NCBI GenBank assembly: GCA_963205275.1
Contig: CAUJIH010000005.1
Span: forward strand, 1-45,765
Direction of reading: 5' to 3'
DNA: 45,765 nt
Source of the DNA: Verrucomicrobiota bacterium
GTDB taxonomy: Bacteria; Verrucomicrobiota; Verrucomicrobiia; Verrucomicrobiales; DEV007
Part shown: positions 1 through 8,733 of the stretch, in pieces
Position numbering within the stretch: the stretch's first letter is position 1
How the letters are laid out: each line of letters opens with the position of its first letter
Position numbers and translations under genes: made by a program
The notes under the pieces: generated by a model
The model's database searches: none
Seen by the model: the letters and a program-made list of their open reading frames with translations, nothing else
Told to the model about the DNA's origin: nothing

Positions 1-557
1 ATCTGTCGCCCTTTGTCACCCCATGTTCCCCCGAGAATCAAGTTCGGAGAGTTACCGTCGATTTCTAGATCGCGAATTTCGATGTTTTGGCTCTCCCGGA
101 TATTAAAAATCGGCATATCGCCCACTCTGTACTGACGATCAGTAAAAGGCATTTTTGGATGAAAAGTCTCACCTGTTGCCTTGTCGAAAGTTCCGTAGCG
201 AAGTCCGTCTGCGAGGCGAATCACAGCTCCTTTCCCGTAGATTTTGAGTCCGTTGATATTGGTGACACTGAAGATCGGGTCGGATTTATAATAGGGAGTT
301 TCCCCGTCAACGTGTGACTGGCGACCGACGAGATAGGTGCCTTCGGGGATAAAAAGAGTCCCCCCTCCAGCTTCTTGCAGCAGTTGGGAGGCTTTCTGGA
401 ACGCATCGGTGTCGTTGCTCAGCCCATCGCCGCTCGCTCCACAATCGACTTTCAGATCGAGGTGCAAGTCGGGTTTGATTGAGTCACTGCGATTATCAGC
501 GACGGTGTTTGCGGCAAGCAAGGCGCATAAAGCAGGCAGCCATAAGGAAGATTTCAT
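1..557 (-). CDS. Secreted beta-helix (pectate-lyase-like) protein, 3' end outside window
   Basis: An open frame of 185 codons runs from an ATG at 557 off the left edge with no stop. Residues 1-20 look like a signal peptide (MKSSLWLPALCALLAANTVA). The mature start contains DCGASGDGLSNDTDAFQKA followed by GGGTLFIPEGTYLV, the usual opening of pectate-lyase-3 or glycosidase-28 type right-handed beta-helix proteins. Later NINGLKIYGKGAVI and SQNIEIRDLEIDG look like beta-helix rungs. Such proteins usually bind or cleave polysaccharide outside the cytoplasm; the catalytic part is not in the window, so the substrate cannot be named. The start lies 7 bases after the stop of the CorA-like gene on the same strand, so the two may share a transcript. 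No Shine-Dalgarno sequence is visible. The fold is fairly secure, the activity is not. Confidence 0.75.
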   Translation of the reverse strand, partial: MKSSLWLPALCALLAANTVADNRSDSIKPDLHLDLKVDCGASGDGLSNDTDAFQKASQLLQEAGGGTLFIPEGTYLVGRQSHVDGETPYYKSDPIFSVTNINGLKIYGKGAVIRLADGLRYGTFDKATGETFHPKMPFTDRQYRVGDMPIFNIRESQNIEIRDLEIDGNSPNLILGGTWGDKGRQ

Positions 558-564
558 TGCTGAT

Positions 565-1278
565 TTATTGATCAATTTTCGGACGAGAGTAGCGGAGTAG
601 AATTGCTCCGAGAACTGCTCCGCTGATCATGATGACCCAGAACATACGCTGCAGAAAAGGAGGGATATCTACGTTCATTCCGAGGAGTCCACTCATGGCG
701 ACGATGGGGAGAAAGAACCCGGCAATGATATTCAGGCGTTCCGCCGTGTCCTGGTGCTCCTCGCCTCGCTTTGCCTGCCAGATCTCGAGTGCCAGTCGTA
801 CGTCCTGACTCAGGATTTCTCCGGCACGAACGATTTCATGACTGCGGTCGAGTGCCACAATCAGCGCTCGGTTATGCTGAGATAGCAAGACGGCTTCCTG
901 GATGGCCGCATTCAGGCTACGTGTAGCGCGAGCAATGGCTCCGGAATGACGAATTAGCTCGAAAATGCGTGCGGCAGATTCTGCATCATCAATTTCTTCA
1001 TCGCAGCGATCAATCGTGGTCTGATAACGATCCAGTAGTTCGGCGAGCGCTGAGAGACCGCTACCTGATTCATCCACCCATTCGCCGTTTTGCAGGCGTA
1101 GGAAATATCGTGGGATTCGTGAATGGACCTCGGCATCCGGGACTTCGTGGACGATCAGCAGGATCTGGCCGCCTGCGGAAAGACAGCGCTGTCGACCGGA
1201 ATGGGCTGTGGTAAGGGCTGCTAGCTCAGGGGACAGAGTTAGCCAATCAGGGAGTGAAGCAGGCGGATCGGTAAACAT
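565..1278 (-). CDS. CorA-like divalent cation transporter
   Basis: A protein of 237 residues with the two C-terminal membrane helices of the CorA/ZntB/Mrs2 family. The first helix ends in the signature GLLGMN (GMN about residues 200-202) and the second spans about 213-228, followed by a basic tail. The family forms pentameric channels for Mg2+ or other divalent ions in the inner membrane. The cytoplasmic part, about 180 residues, is short compared with typical CorA (about 316 residues in total). The periplasmic loop after GMN reads VDIPPFLQRMF and lacks the MPEL sequence of classical CorA, so the transported ion is uncertain. I start at the ATG at 1278; an in-frame GTG at 1293 would add five residues. 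The gene is followed closely by the beta-helix gene. Confidence 0.8.
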   Translation of the reverse strand: MFTDPPASLPDWLTLSPELAALTTAHSGRQRCLSAGGQILLIVHEVPDAEVHSRIPRYFLRLQNGEWVDESGSGLSALAELLDRYQTTIDRCDEEIDDAESAARIFELIRHSGAIARATRSLNAAIQEAVLLSQHNRALIVALDRSHEIVRAGEILSQDVRLALEIWQAKRGEEHQDTAERLNIIAGFFLPIVAMSGLLGMNVDIPPFLQRMFWVIMISGAVLGAILLRYSRPKIDQ

Positions 1279-1360
1279 GGGAGTTCTGACCACTCGTCAA
1301 AGTATGACGAAACTCTTATCAGGCAAGAAAAGAACGGCTTTTGGGTGGGCTGTATCAATA

Positions 1361-1388
1361 AAAAAGCGGACCAGGATTCCTGGTCCGC
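1361..1388 (-). terminator. Rho-independent terminator of the superoxide dismutase gene
   Basis: A perfect 10-bp stem (1366-1375 with 1379-1388, arm GCGGACCAGG) closes a 3-base loop. On the minus strand it is followed directly by five T residues (1365-1361). It sits 45 bases after the stop of the superoxide dismutase gene, pointing in the same direction, and should separate that transcript from the CorA-like gene. Confidence 0.92.
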
Positions 1389-1432
1389 TGGAGTGAGAAT
1401 ATCCGACTTTTTACCGGAGATGTTCCACAGAA

Positions 1433-2074
1433 TTATTTCGCTTTTGCAGCGGCGTAGCGTGCAGCGACCGCGTCCCAGTTGACGACGTTCCAGAAGGCTC
1501 CGATATAATCGGCGCGGCGATTCTGATAATTGAGGTAATATGCGTGTTCCCAGACGTCGATTCCGAGAATCGGGGTGCAACCTTCACATCCCTGATCTGT
1601 GACGTGGCCCATGAGCGGATTGTCCTGATTCGCGGTACTCGTGACAGCGACGGAACCATCGGACTTGACGACGAGCCAAGCCCATCCGGAACCGAAACGA
1701 GTCAGCGCGGCTGCTTTGAATGCATCTTGAAATGCCGAAAACGATCCGAAGGCGGCGTCAATCGCTGCTGCGAGATCGCCCGAGGGTGCCCCTCCCGCAT
1801 TTGGCCCCATGATGCTCCAGAAGAGAGAGTGATTCGCATGGCCGCCTCCATTATTGCGAACGGCTCCACGAACGTTCTCTGGCACGGCATCCAAGTTCGA
1901 GATCAGGTCTTCCACTGACTTGGCAGCCAGCGCCTCTTGACCTTCGAGCGCCTTGTTCAAGTTCGCCACATATCCGGCGTGGTGTTTCCCGTGATGGATT
2001 TCCATCGTTTTCGCGTCGATGTGAGGCTCAAGCGCGTTATTTGCGTAGGGAAGAGAGGGGAGTTCGTATGCCAT
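1433..2074 (-). CDS. sodA: Superoxide dismutase (Mn-type or cambialistic)
   Basis: A full-length 213-residue Fe/Mn superoxide dismutase, which converts superoxide to hydrogen peroxide and oxygen in the cytoplasm. The four metal ligands are visible: His27 (in EIHHGKHH), His82 (in [11 protein letters not shown]), Asp173 and His177 (in DVWEHAYY). The Gly-rich GGGHANHS segment, together with Gln150 in NQDNPLM, is the pattern of Mn enzymes; Fe enzymes usually carry the Gln earlier, in AAQVWNH. A short insertion with two cysteines (GCEGC, residues 162-166) precedes the last ligand segment. No signal peptide is present. The gene is transcribed alone: a promoter-like pair lies at 2096-2124 and a strong terminator follows at 1361-1388. 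Metal preference is inferred from sequence only. Confidence 0.97.
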   Translation of the reverse strand: MAYELPSLPYANNALEPHIDAKTMEIHHGKHHAGYVANLNKALEGQEALAAKSVEDLISNLDAVPENVRGAVRNNGGGHANHSLFWSIMGPNAGGAPSGDLAAAIDAAFGSFSAFQDAFKAAALTRFGSGWAWLVVKSDGSVAVTSTANQDNPLMGHVTDQGCEGCTPILGIDVWEHAYYLNYQNRRADYIGAFWNVVNWDAVAARYAAAKAK

Positions 2075-2095
2075 AAAAGTAGTAATTGGTTAGGG

Positions 2096-2124
2096 ATTGT
2101 ATGAATTCGACCGAAAAACGGTAA
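2096..2124 (-). promoter_or_regulatory. Probable sigma-70-type promoter of sodA
   Basis: On the minus strand TACAAT (2101-2096) is preceded at 17 bases by TTACCG (2124-2119). The -10 box matches five of six consensus bases, the -35 box only three. The predicted start would lie about 15 bases before the sodA ATG. The spacing is ideal, but this has not been tested. Confidence 0.45.
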
Positions 2125-2317
2125 GCATGGGTCGCTCTTATACCAGAACTCCTTACAGGCGAATTGTCAAAAAGCGATCCCACTCTCCCGACAAAAGTTG
2201 CCAGCAGAGGCCGATACATCTCTGGGCACAGAACGACGTGGGATTGTCGTGTCAGGCAATGGCGGGAATCAGTAAAAGAGTTGATTCGATGATAAGTTCA
2301 GATGATTATTTTAAAAT

Positions 2318-2346
2318 TTGATTTAAGTTTTTGTGAATTTTATCAA
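2318..2346 (+). promoter_or_regulatory. Probable promoter of the TPR/coiled-coil gene
   Basis: TTGATT (2318-2323) and TATCAA (2341-2346) are separated by exactly 17 bases, inside the most AT-rich part of the spacer. Transcription would start near 2353, upstream of both candidate ATGs (2373, 2520). The -35 box overlaps a 14-base sequence that occurs again upstream of the FKBP gene (12077-12090). Confidence 0.45.
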
Positions 2347-2519
2347 AAGATATCGCTCGTTCTTCTTCATTCATGGGTTCCGAAGCAGATTTGACTAAAT
2401 ATTTTGACCAGAAGCGAAGGCTTCGACGGTCACATTTTCTGCTTGGCTCTGTCGGAAATTGGCTGCATCATTCCGATGGGAGCGCAACAGTGTGCCCCGT
2501 CACGAAACACGACAGATTC

Positions 2520-4808
2520 ATGAAACCCAGAGACGGCCTTCGAAAGAGTCCGTGCGCGTTTATGTTCGCGCATGTCGTCTGGGTGCTTCTATTTTCCTTT
2601 CTTGCCTCCTTCGTTCGCATTCGAGCGCAGGAGGAGTTGAACCCGAACGATATGTGGTATCGTGGCTATATTTTGGTCCAAGCTGCCGGAGAGTTGGAGC
2701 AAAAGGGAAAGCTCTTGGAGTCGCTGAATAAGTACACCGAAGCGAAGCCGCTCTTTGATCATTTGGCTCAGCGTTATCCTGACTTTCAGCCGGAGATCGT
2801 ACGCTATCGTCGTGAGTTGATTGAGGAAAAGCGAGTGGAGATCAAGCGAGTGATGTCAGCCAGATCTGCCCCGCCTGCCCCGACGATTGCTGGCTCGGCG
2901 GCTCCAGCGCAGAATCTGCCTGTGGTATCCACTGCAACGAATCGGATCAGTCCACCTCCGTTCTCGGAATCAGAGCCGAGTTTTGCTTCCAATCCTGAGT
3001 CGGAAACGCTAAATGGTACGGATACCGAATTCGGTCTACCCAGCTGGGGAGATGGGATGCAGGTGGATTCGATGTCGCCCACGCCGCCAGGAATGCCGCG
3101 TGTGGAAATTTCTGGAGGATCTACGGTGGGCGCGATCGCTAGTTCGCTCCATGAAGAGCTGACGAATAAGGACTCTCTGATCGCTTGGCTCAATGGGGAG
3201 AATCAGAAGTTGCGGAATAGTCTACAGCAGCGCGAGCAGAGTCTGCAACAGGTGACGGCGGAGCTTGTGCAGGCGAAGTCGAATCGCGACGAGCTACTGA
3301 GGCAGAAGGCTGCTTGGGAAAATTCTCCGGAGAGCGAAAATGCCCAGGAAAAGATCGCACAACTCAAGGGGCTGCTGGGGGACGCCACTGCGCAGCTCGA
3401 GGAGGCAACCAAGCGCAATGAAAAGCTGGTCTCCGCGCTAGAGCAGTCTCAACAGGAGATGACCAAGTTGCGGAGTCGGATCGCCGAAGTTGAGCGCGAG
3501 CGAGATAACTTGGTGGAAGTCGTTCAGGGCGAAGGTGGATCTGGTAAGGCGCTGAAGGAACTGATGGATCGCAATCGCGCCCTTACCGAGCAATTGGATC
3601 GGGCTGAGCAGCTCGCCACTAGTCTGTCGGAGCTGAACAAGGGCAAGGATCAGGATATCTCGTTGCTCAAGAGCGAGATCACGCGGATCAAGCTGGAGCG
3701 GGATCAACTCGTCACCGAGAACGCTCGCCACCAACAGAGCATTGACGATCTTCAGCGCAAGCTGGAGCTGCTGTCCGACGGTCTTTCTGCAGAAGACAAG
3801 GCCGCTCTGGCCAATGCGACACCCGCCGAGCGCCAAGAGAACGAATTGCTGCGATCCATCGTGATGAAGCAACTGCGTCGCCAGGCGCAGATGAAGCAGG
3901 CGAAGGAGTTGCTTTTGGCTCAGCTTGATCGCGTTGGTGCGCGGTCAGATGCTCTGTTGAATCTGGTGGATGACCTTGCGAAAGGATCCCAGTTGAGTCC
4001 TGAAGAGAAAGCTCTTTTTCGTAATCCTCAGTTCGAGGAAATCATTGCCGCCGCCGAGGGAGCAACGGATACGAAGAGCGATGAGTCTGCGAAAGCTCCA
4101 CGCAGCGCGGCTGCGGTTGGGGCGGCTGCTTTCATGAGCGCAACTCTCGTCGCCGCCGGGAAAAAGCCGGGTGATCGCCCCGCCGCCCAGGATGGCTTTG
4201 TCGAGCGAAAGAAACTCTCGGTCGAGTTGACTCAGCTCGAAAAAGCAGCACGTCTCGATTTCAATGAAGGTCGCTATGCTGAAGCTGAGGCTGGATTCTT
4301 GGACTATTTGCACTACATGCCTCAGAGTGTTCCCTGTCTGTGTAATCTGGGTGTTCTGAAACTGGCGATGAAAAATTATTCCGAAGCAGAACACTATCTG
4401 GAGAAGGCGCTCGCCATTGATGAGAAATCAGGGCTGGCAAACTACCTGCTGGGGAGAGCGTATTTTTTGCAAGACAAGATGGATCAGGCTCTAGAGAAGC
4501 TGGAGCGCGGTCTGAATTTCGAACCTCAGAATGCGAAGGCCCACAATTGCATCGGCGTGATCTCCAGTCGCAAGGGATGGGTTGATCGTGCAGAAAGGGC
4601 CTTCGTCAATGCGGTGTCCATCGATCCGAAGTATGGAGACGCCCACTTTAATCTGGCAGTTCTCTATGCGCGGAAGGATCAGCCAAACGTGCCGGAGGTG
4701 AGTAAGCACTACCATAGAGCTGTCGATCTGGGGATTCCCAGAGATCAAACGATTGAGAACTTCCTCAAAGAGGCGGATGAAAATGGAGTCGCCGTAGGAA
4801 TGCGGTGA
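2520..4808 (+). CDS. Exported coiled-coil and tetratricopeptide-repeat protein
   Basis: A 762-residue protein of no recognised specific family. A hydrophobic segment near residues 15-35 (VVWVLLFSFLASF) is a signal peptide or anchor, followed by a short region ending in EELNP. Residues about 120-205 are Pro/Ser-rich. Residues about 208-470 are a long coiled coil with many Glu, Gln and Lys heptads. Residues about 570-750 contain four or five tetratricopeptide repeats (for example YAEAEAGFLDYLHYMPQS, MDQALEKLERGLNFEPQN). TPR plus coiled coil suggests a scaffold in the periplasm or at the envelope; the partner is unknown. I chose the ATG at 2520 because it puts a basic start directly before the hydrophobic stretch; ATGs at 2373 and 2562 are alternatives. 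No Shine-Dalgarno is seen. The NusG paralog follows after 86 bases. Confidence 0.8.
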   Translation: MKPRDGLRKSPCAFMFAHVVWVLLFSFLASFVRIRAQEELNPNDMWYRGYILVQAAGELEQKGKLLESLNKYTEAKPLFDHLAQRYPDFQPEIVRYRRELIEEKRVEIKRVMSARSAPPAPTIAGSAAPAQNLPVVSTATNRISPPPFSESEPSFASNPESETLNGTDTEFGLPSWGDGMQVDSMSPTPPGMPRVEISGGSTVGAIASSLHEELTNKDSLIAWLNGENQKLRNSLQQREQSLQQVTAELVQAKSNRDELLRQKAAWENSPESENAQEKIAQLKGLLGDATAQLEEATKRNEKLVSALEQSQQEMTKLRSRIAEVERERDNLVEVVQGEGGSGKALKELMDRNRALTEQLDRAEQLATSLSELNKGKDQDISLLKSEITRIKLERDQLVTENARHQQSIDDLQRKLELLSDGLSAEDKAALANATPAERQENELLRSIVMKQLRRQAQMKQAKELLLAQLDRVGARSDALLNLVDDLAKGSQLSPEEKALFRNPQFEEIIAAAEGATDTKSDESAKAPRSAAAVGAAAFMSATLVAAGKKPGDRPAAQDGFVERKKLSVELTQLEKAARLDFNEGRYAEAEAGFLDYLHYMPQSVPCLCNLGVLKLAMKNYSEAEHYLEKALAIDEKSGLANYLLGRAYFLQDKMDQALEKLERGLNFEPQNAKAHNCIGVISSRKGWVDRAERAFVNAVSIDPKYGDAHFNLAVLYARKDQPNVPEVSKHYHRAVDLGIPRDQTIENFLKEADENGVAVGMR

Positions 4809-4894
4809 CGGTGGAGGGGGGTGGAGATTCTGCGCATTGAGTTGACGAAGCTCTCCCGGATAGCTCCCTTTCTCCCTCGAACATTTTTCTTCTG

Positions 4895-5464
4895 ATGCAA
4901 GAATCGTCTCTCTCTCTTTCGACATCTGGCCTACTTACTGGTTGGTACTGTGTGCGAACCCGCCCAAAGGGTGAGCACATCGCTGCCCGCAGTGTGCAGC
5001 AGTTCGCGCATGTCGAGCAGGTGTTCTGTCCACGGATTCGCTTCGAGAAGCCGACGCTTCGAGGGAAGGTCTGGTTCGTAGAGGCTCTCTTTCCAGGATA
5101 TTTCTTTGCGTATTTCGATCTGGAGAAGGACTTGCGAGTTGTGAATGCCTCACCCAGCGTGTCAGGGGTTCTACGGTTCGCGGATTTCTATCCTCAGATT
5201 CATTCCGATTACATCTCCGAACTGCGAGGGGAGTTTCCCGACGAAGAGGGGTCAGTCCGCGTGATCCGCCCGGGAATCTCACCGGGAGACGAGGTCGTGG
5301 TCACGGAAGGCGCAATGAAAGGTTTAAAAACTGTGGTGACTCGTCTCTTGTCGAGCGGAGATCGGATCGCTGTTCTGCTCGATTGGTTGGGGCAGGAGCG
5401 CGAGGCAGAGGTGCAACTGCGTTCTGTATCCCGACCGGTAGATATCCGACAGGAGATTCGGTGA
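4895..5464 (+). CDS. NusG-family transcription elongation factor paralog (UpxY/RfaH-like)
   Basis: A 189-residue protein with the two domains of NusG. An NGN domain covers about residues 14-115: it begins GWYCVRTRPKGEHIAA and contains the family core ALFPGYFFAYFD. A KOW domain covers about residues 128-175 (GDEVVVTEGAMKGLKTVV). Housekeeping NusG normally sits in the secE-nusG-rplK cluster, so this copy beside queA is most likely a specialised paralog of the RfaH, UpxY or LoaP kind. Such factors load on paused RNA polymerase and allow it to read through long operons, often those for surface polysaccharides. No such operon is in the window. The stop codon overlaps a GTG in frame with queA, so the two genes are probably co-translated. 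Confidence 0.85.
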   Translation: MQESSLSLSTSGLLTGWYCVRTRPKGEHIAARSVQQFAHVEQVFCPRIRFEKPTLRGKVWFVEALFPGYFFAYFDLEKDLRVVNASPSVSGVLRFADFYPQIHSDYISELRGEFPDEEGSVRVIRPGISPGDEVVVTEGAMKGLKTVVTRLLSSGDRIAVLLDWLGQEREAEVQLRSVSRPVDIRQEIR

Positions 5465-5469
5465 GATTC

Positions 5470-6450
5470 ATGCAGACTTCCGATTTCGATTACGATCTGC
5501 CTGCGGATCTCATTGCGCAGCATCCCCCGGAGACGAGAGGTAAATCCCGGATGATGGTGCTAGACCGCGCCTCGAGATCGATCCAGCACAGAATGTTTTG
5601 CGACCTGCCGGAGTACCTCGCCTCGGATGATCTCCTCGTGCTCAATAACACGCGAGTGGTCGCAGCGCGATTTTTTCCGGAAGAGGGTGGGCGTGAAATT
5701 TTGAGGGTGGAAGCCCTGAATGAACGAACTTGGAAATGTCTCGTGCGTCCGGGAAAACGATTTAAGCGCGGGCATGTCGTGAAAGTAGGCGGTTGCCTCG
5801 GTACGGTGATCTCGGTGTGTCCAGAGAGCGGAGAGCGGATCATCGAATTCGACCGTGCGCCTGATGAATCCATGTATGGTCATCTGGCACTGCCCCCCTA
5901 TATTGATCGACCGGACGATGCCTCGGATGCGGAGCGTTACCAGACGGTATTCGCACAGGAGCGCGGTGCGATCGCGGCTCCGACTGCCGGGTTACATTTC
6001 TCAGAGGAGATATTGAACTCGCTGTCGCACACTTTTGTCACGCTTCATGTCGGGATCGGGACATTTCGTCCGGTTTCCACTGAGAGTCTGGAGGATCACC
6101 CGATGCATACCGAGCACTATGCACTCGGGGCGGAGGCTGTCGATCAGATCGCGACTGCCAATCGAGTCATTGCGGTCGGGACTACTGTGGTGCGTGTGCT
6201 GGAAGCGTCGGTCAAGGAAGGAGGCGGCTCTCTCCGGCCCCATACCGGAGAAACGAATATTTTCATTTATCCGCCCTATCGTTTTCAGGTAGTCGACGCG
6301 CTCCTGACCAATTTTCACCTTCCTCGCTCGACTCTGATCATGCTGGTGAGTGCCTTCGCGGATCCGGAGTTCGTTTCGCACGCCTATCAGGAGGCGGTGC
6401 GACAGAAGTATCGATTTTACAGCTATGGAGATTGTATGCTGATTATATGA
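5470..6450 (+). CDS. queA: S-adenosylmethionine:tRNA ribosyltransferase-isomerase
   Basis: A 326-residue QueA, which transfers the ribosyl part of S-adenosylmethionine to preQ1 in tRNA to form epoxyqueuosine. The opening FDYDLPADLIAQHPPE, the block LLVLNNTRVVAARFF, the segment APTAGLHFSEEIL and the C-terminal LLTNFHLPRSTLIMLVSAF are all hallmarks of the family. The protein is a little shorter than the E. coli enzyme (356 residues) because one internal loop is smaller; no conserved block is missing. I start at ATG 5470; an in-frame GTG at 5461 overlaps the stop of the NusG paralog and would add three residues. Other queuosine genes (tgt, queG) are not in the window. Confidence 0.97.
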   Translation: MQTSDFDYDLPADLIAQHPPETRGKSRMMVLDRASRSIQHRMFCDLPEYLASDDLLVLNNTRVVAARFFPEEGGREILRVEALNERTWKCLVRPGKRFKRGHVVKVGGCLGTVISVCPESGERIIEFDRAPDESMYGHLALPPYIDRPDDASDAERYQTVFAQERGAIAAPTAGLHFSEEILNSLSHTFVTLHVGIGTFRPVSTESLEDHPMHTEHYALGAEAVDQIATANRVIAVGTTVVRVLEASVKEGGGSLRPHTGETNIFIYPPYRFQVVDALLTNFHLPRSTLIMLVSAFADPEFVSHAYQEAVRQKYRFYSYGDCMLII

Positions 6451-6559
6451 ACGGTACGAGTTATCGATTTTGCTTGTCGGAAAGGAAATTCAGGTGAGAA
6501 TAGAGCGAGGTAGACATCGCCTTCGTCCGACATTGGAGGAATACGCCCTCGGGAATTTC

Positions 6560-8227
6560 ATGCTTCACTTCCTTTCACAGAAACGCCTTCAAAGTCGCGG
6601 ATTTTCCAGCGGCCAGAAGAGGCGTAAATTGAGCGATGCTGCGTGGCAGGAAATGCTACGGACGGGAGGAAGAATCAGTGCGCTCCTATTCGTGAGCTTT
6701 GCGGCCATCCTATCGGGCTGGATCGTCTTTTCGTCCAGTCCGGGATCGGTATTTTCTGGCAAGCCTCTTCAGACGACAGTGGTCGTAGTCGTCGTGTCCT
6801 TGACTCTCGCAGTTCACTGGCATGTGAGCTTGTCGAAGAGTTTTCACCAGAATTCCCGGATTCTGCTCGTCCTGATGGTGATCGTTATTCAGCTAATGCT
6901 GATGAAGTTGAGCGAGTACATCGCGATGACCTTTGCCCCGGCGGGCGGGTTCCGTTTTCTCGTGGAGCCATATATTTTTGCTCCGATTTTGATTTCACTG
7001 CTTGTGGGGCGTCAACTCGGAACCTTTGCGGTGGTGTACGCGAGCCTGTTTGGAGCGATGACGGTGGAAAAGGGCGAGGCTTTTCATTTCGTGATTTTTT
7101 CAATGTTGTGCGGCTTTGTTGCGGTGTTTCTTACGGATCGAGTGTGCCGCCGAAGCCGTCTGGTAATGGCTGGTGTGTATTCGGGACTCGCCTGTGCCAT
7201 TTTGGCCTCGGCTCTTGGATTGATTCAATGGATTTCGCTTGATGCGGGGGCTGAGCAGTGGATTATGCTGATCCGGCAAGTTCTCTCAGCAATTCTTTTG
7301 TCCACCCTGACCGCAGTTTTGGTCAGTGGCCTTCTTCCGATGGCGGAAGCGGCTTTCAGGATCACAACCAATGTTTCTTGGATCGAGTTGGCGGACCTGA
7401 GTCATCCGCTTCTCCAACGACTAACCATGGAGGCTCCCGGAACTTTTCATCACAGCGTAACTGTCGCTACGATTGCAGAAACGGCAGCGAAGGCAGTGGG
7501 AGCCAATGCGATCATGTGTCGAGTGTGCTCTTACTTTCACGACATCGGAAAGTTGAAAAAGCCAGGCTACTTTATCGAGAATATCGGCGAAGGTCATAAT
7601 CCGCATGATGACCTGACCCCGACGATGAGCGCCTTGGTGGTTATGTCTCATGTAAAGGATGGGGAGGATCTGGCGATTAAGTACAAGCTGAATTCAGAGA
7701 TCGTGAACGTCATTCGTGAGCATCACGGGACTTCTCTCGTACGCGTCTTTTACCACCGTGCGATTAAATTGCGGGAAGAGGTGGAAAAACAGGCTGAAGA
7801 GGGAATCGCACACGAGGATGATATCCCCGAGGTGAAAGAGGACAGCTTCCGTTACGCCGGGCCGAAGCCTCGAACGCGAGAGAGCGCGATCATTAGTCTG
7901 GCGGATTCTGTGGAAAGTGCCTCACGCAGCTTGCAGAAGCCGACACCGAAAAAAATTGATGAACTGATTGATTCGATTTTTCGGGATCGGCTGAATGACG
8001 GTCAGCTAGACGATGCTGCCCTGACACTCGCAGACTTGGCTACGATCAGGAACAGCTTCGCTTCGACTCTGCGGAGTATGATGCACGCCCGAATCGCCTA
8101 TCCGAAAATCGAGGAATTAAGCGGAGATACGGCAAAGTTGAAGGCGAAAAAAACTTCCATTGCAGAAGGGAGTGGCACTACAGCGCTCAGTCGTGGATCT
8201 ATCGAGAACGCTACGAGTCGCGGATGA
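6560..8227 (+). CDS. Membrane HD-domain phosphohydrolase, PgpH (YqfF) type
   Basis: A 555-residue protein with seven or so membrane helices (about residues 40-285) followed by a cytoplasmic HD domain. The HD domain begins near GTFHHSVTVA and shows the metal motif FHDIGKLKKPGYF, then SHVKDGEDLA and REHHGTS, then a late conserved Asp in SLADSVESAS. In Firmicutes this architecture (7TMR-HD) is the cyclic di-AMP phosphodiesterase PgpH. Compared with PgpH the large extracellular N-terminal domain is absent, so the protein is the short form. The start is uncertain: the frame is open back to a TTG at 6470, and a GTG at 6494 has an AAGGAA six bases upstream. I chose the ATG at 6560. The end overlaps ybeY by four bases, which indicates translational coupling. 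Confidence 0.85.
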   Translation: MLHFLSQKRLQSRGFSSGQKRRKLSDAAWQEMLRTGGRISALLFVSFAAILSGWIVFSSSPGSVFSGKPLQTTVVVVVVSLTLAVHWHVSLSKSFHQNSRILLVLMVIVIQLMLMKLSEYIAMTFAPAGGFRFLVEPYIFAPILISLLVGRQLGTFAVVYASLFGAMTVEKGEAFHFVIFSMLCGFVAVFLTDRVCRRSRLVMAGVYSGLACAILASALGLIQWISLDAGAEQWIMLIRQVLSAILLSTLTAVLVSGLLPMAEAAFRITTNVSWIELADLSHPLLQRLTMEAPGTFHHSVTVATIAETAAKAVGANAIMCRVCSYFHDIGKLKKPGYFIENIGEGHNPHDDLTPTMSALVVMSHVKDGEDLAIKYKLNSEIVNVIREHHGTSLVRVFYHRAIKLREEVEKQAEEGIAHEDDIPEVKEDSFRYAGPKPRTRESAIISLADSVESASRSLQKPTPKKIDELIDSIFRDRLNDGQLDDAALTLADLATIRNSFASTLRSMMHARIAYPKIEELSGDTAKLKAKKTSIAEGSGTTALSRGSIENATSRG

Positions 8228-8673
8228 GTGCTCTACCCCAGATTCTTCTCTACGTTCACGAGGAAGATGCCGAAATCGAAGCGGATCGACTGCGGGACTT
8301 TGTTGAAAGGGCACTTCCTCTTTGTTATCCCGCTATCGGGGCAGGCGATGCGCCTCTGGCGGAGTTGAAGGGTGTAGAAATCAGCTTGGTAAATGATGCG
8401 GAGATTGCTCGAATTCACGACGAATTTATGGGTGATCCGACGCCGACGGATGTGATCACCTTTCAGCATGGAGAGATTCTAGTGAGTGTAGAGACTGCTC
8501 GAAGAGAGGGATTGACACACGGAAATTCTGTCGAGCGCGAAACTTTGCTTTACATTTTGCACGGATTACTGCATCTCAACGGACACACAGATGCTGATGA
8601 GTCAGATCGTGAGGTGATGCATCGGGAGCAGAACGCCATTCTGAACCAGATACATCCCCTGCACGGGGCTTAA
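8224..8673 (+). CDS. ybeY: Endoribonuclease YbeY
   Basis: A 149-residue member of the UPF0054 family, a zinc-dependent endoribonuclease involved in 16S rRNA 3'-end maturation and ribosome quality control. The metal-binding motif is intact: HGLLHLNGHTD, matching H-G-x-x-H-L-x-G-H-D/T-D near residue 114. The preceding conserved segment PTPTDVITFQHGEILVS carries the T-D-V-(I/L)-(T/S)-F core. The ATG overlaps the stop of the PgpH-type gene (ATGA). In many bacteria phoH, pgpH and ybeY are neighbours; here pgpH-ybeY is kept and phoH lies about 15 kb away. Confidence 0.96.
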   Translation: MSALPQILLYVHEEDAEIEADRLRDFVERALPLCYPAIGAGDAPLAELKGVEISLVNDAEIARIHDEFMGDPTPTDVITFQHGEILVSVETARREGLTHGNSVERETLLYILHGLLHLNGHTDADESDREVMHREQNAILNQIHPLHGA

Positions 8674-8733
8674 GGCAGCACGAAATGTCAAATTCAGAAA
8701 TACAAACTCTCACGATCCCAAATTCTCTCCATC

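Larger units (their letters stand above)
2075..2519 (+). other. Intergenic region between divergent sodA and TPR gene
   Basis: About 445 bases without a convincing gene, provided the TPR gene starts at 2520. It holds the probable sodA promoter (2096-2124) and the probable TPR-gene promoter (2318-2346). Its right half is AT-rich (2300-2350). The reading frame of the TPR gene is open back to an ATG at 2373, but those 49 codons would place an arginine- and histidine-rich tail in front of a signal sequence, so I regard that stretch as leader. Confidence 0.5.

Noticed and set aside
2373..2519. N-terminal extension of the TPR gene from ATG 2373
   Set aside because: It would put 49 polar and basic residues before a signal peptide; the ATG at 2520 gives a normal export signal.
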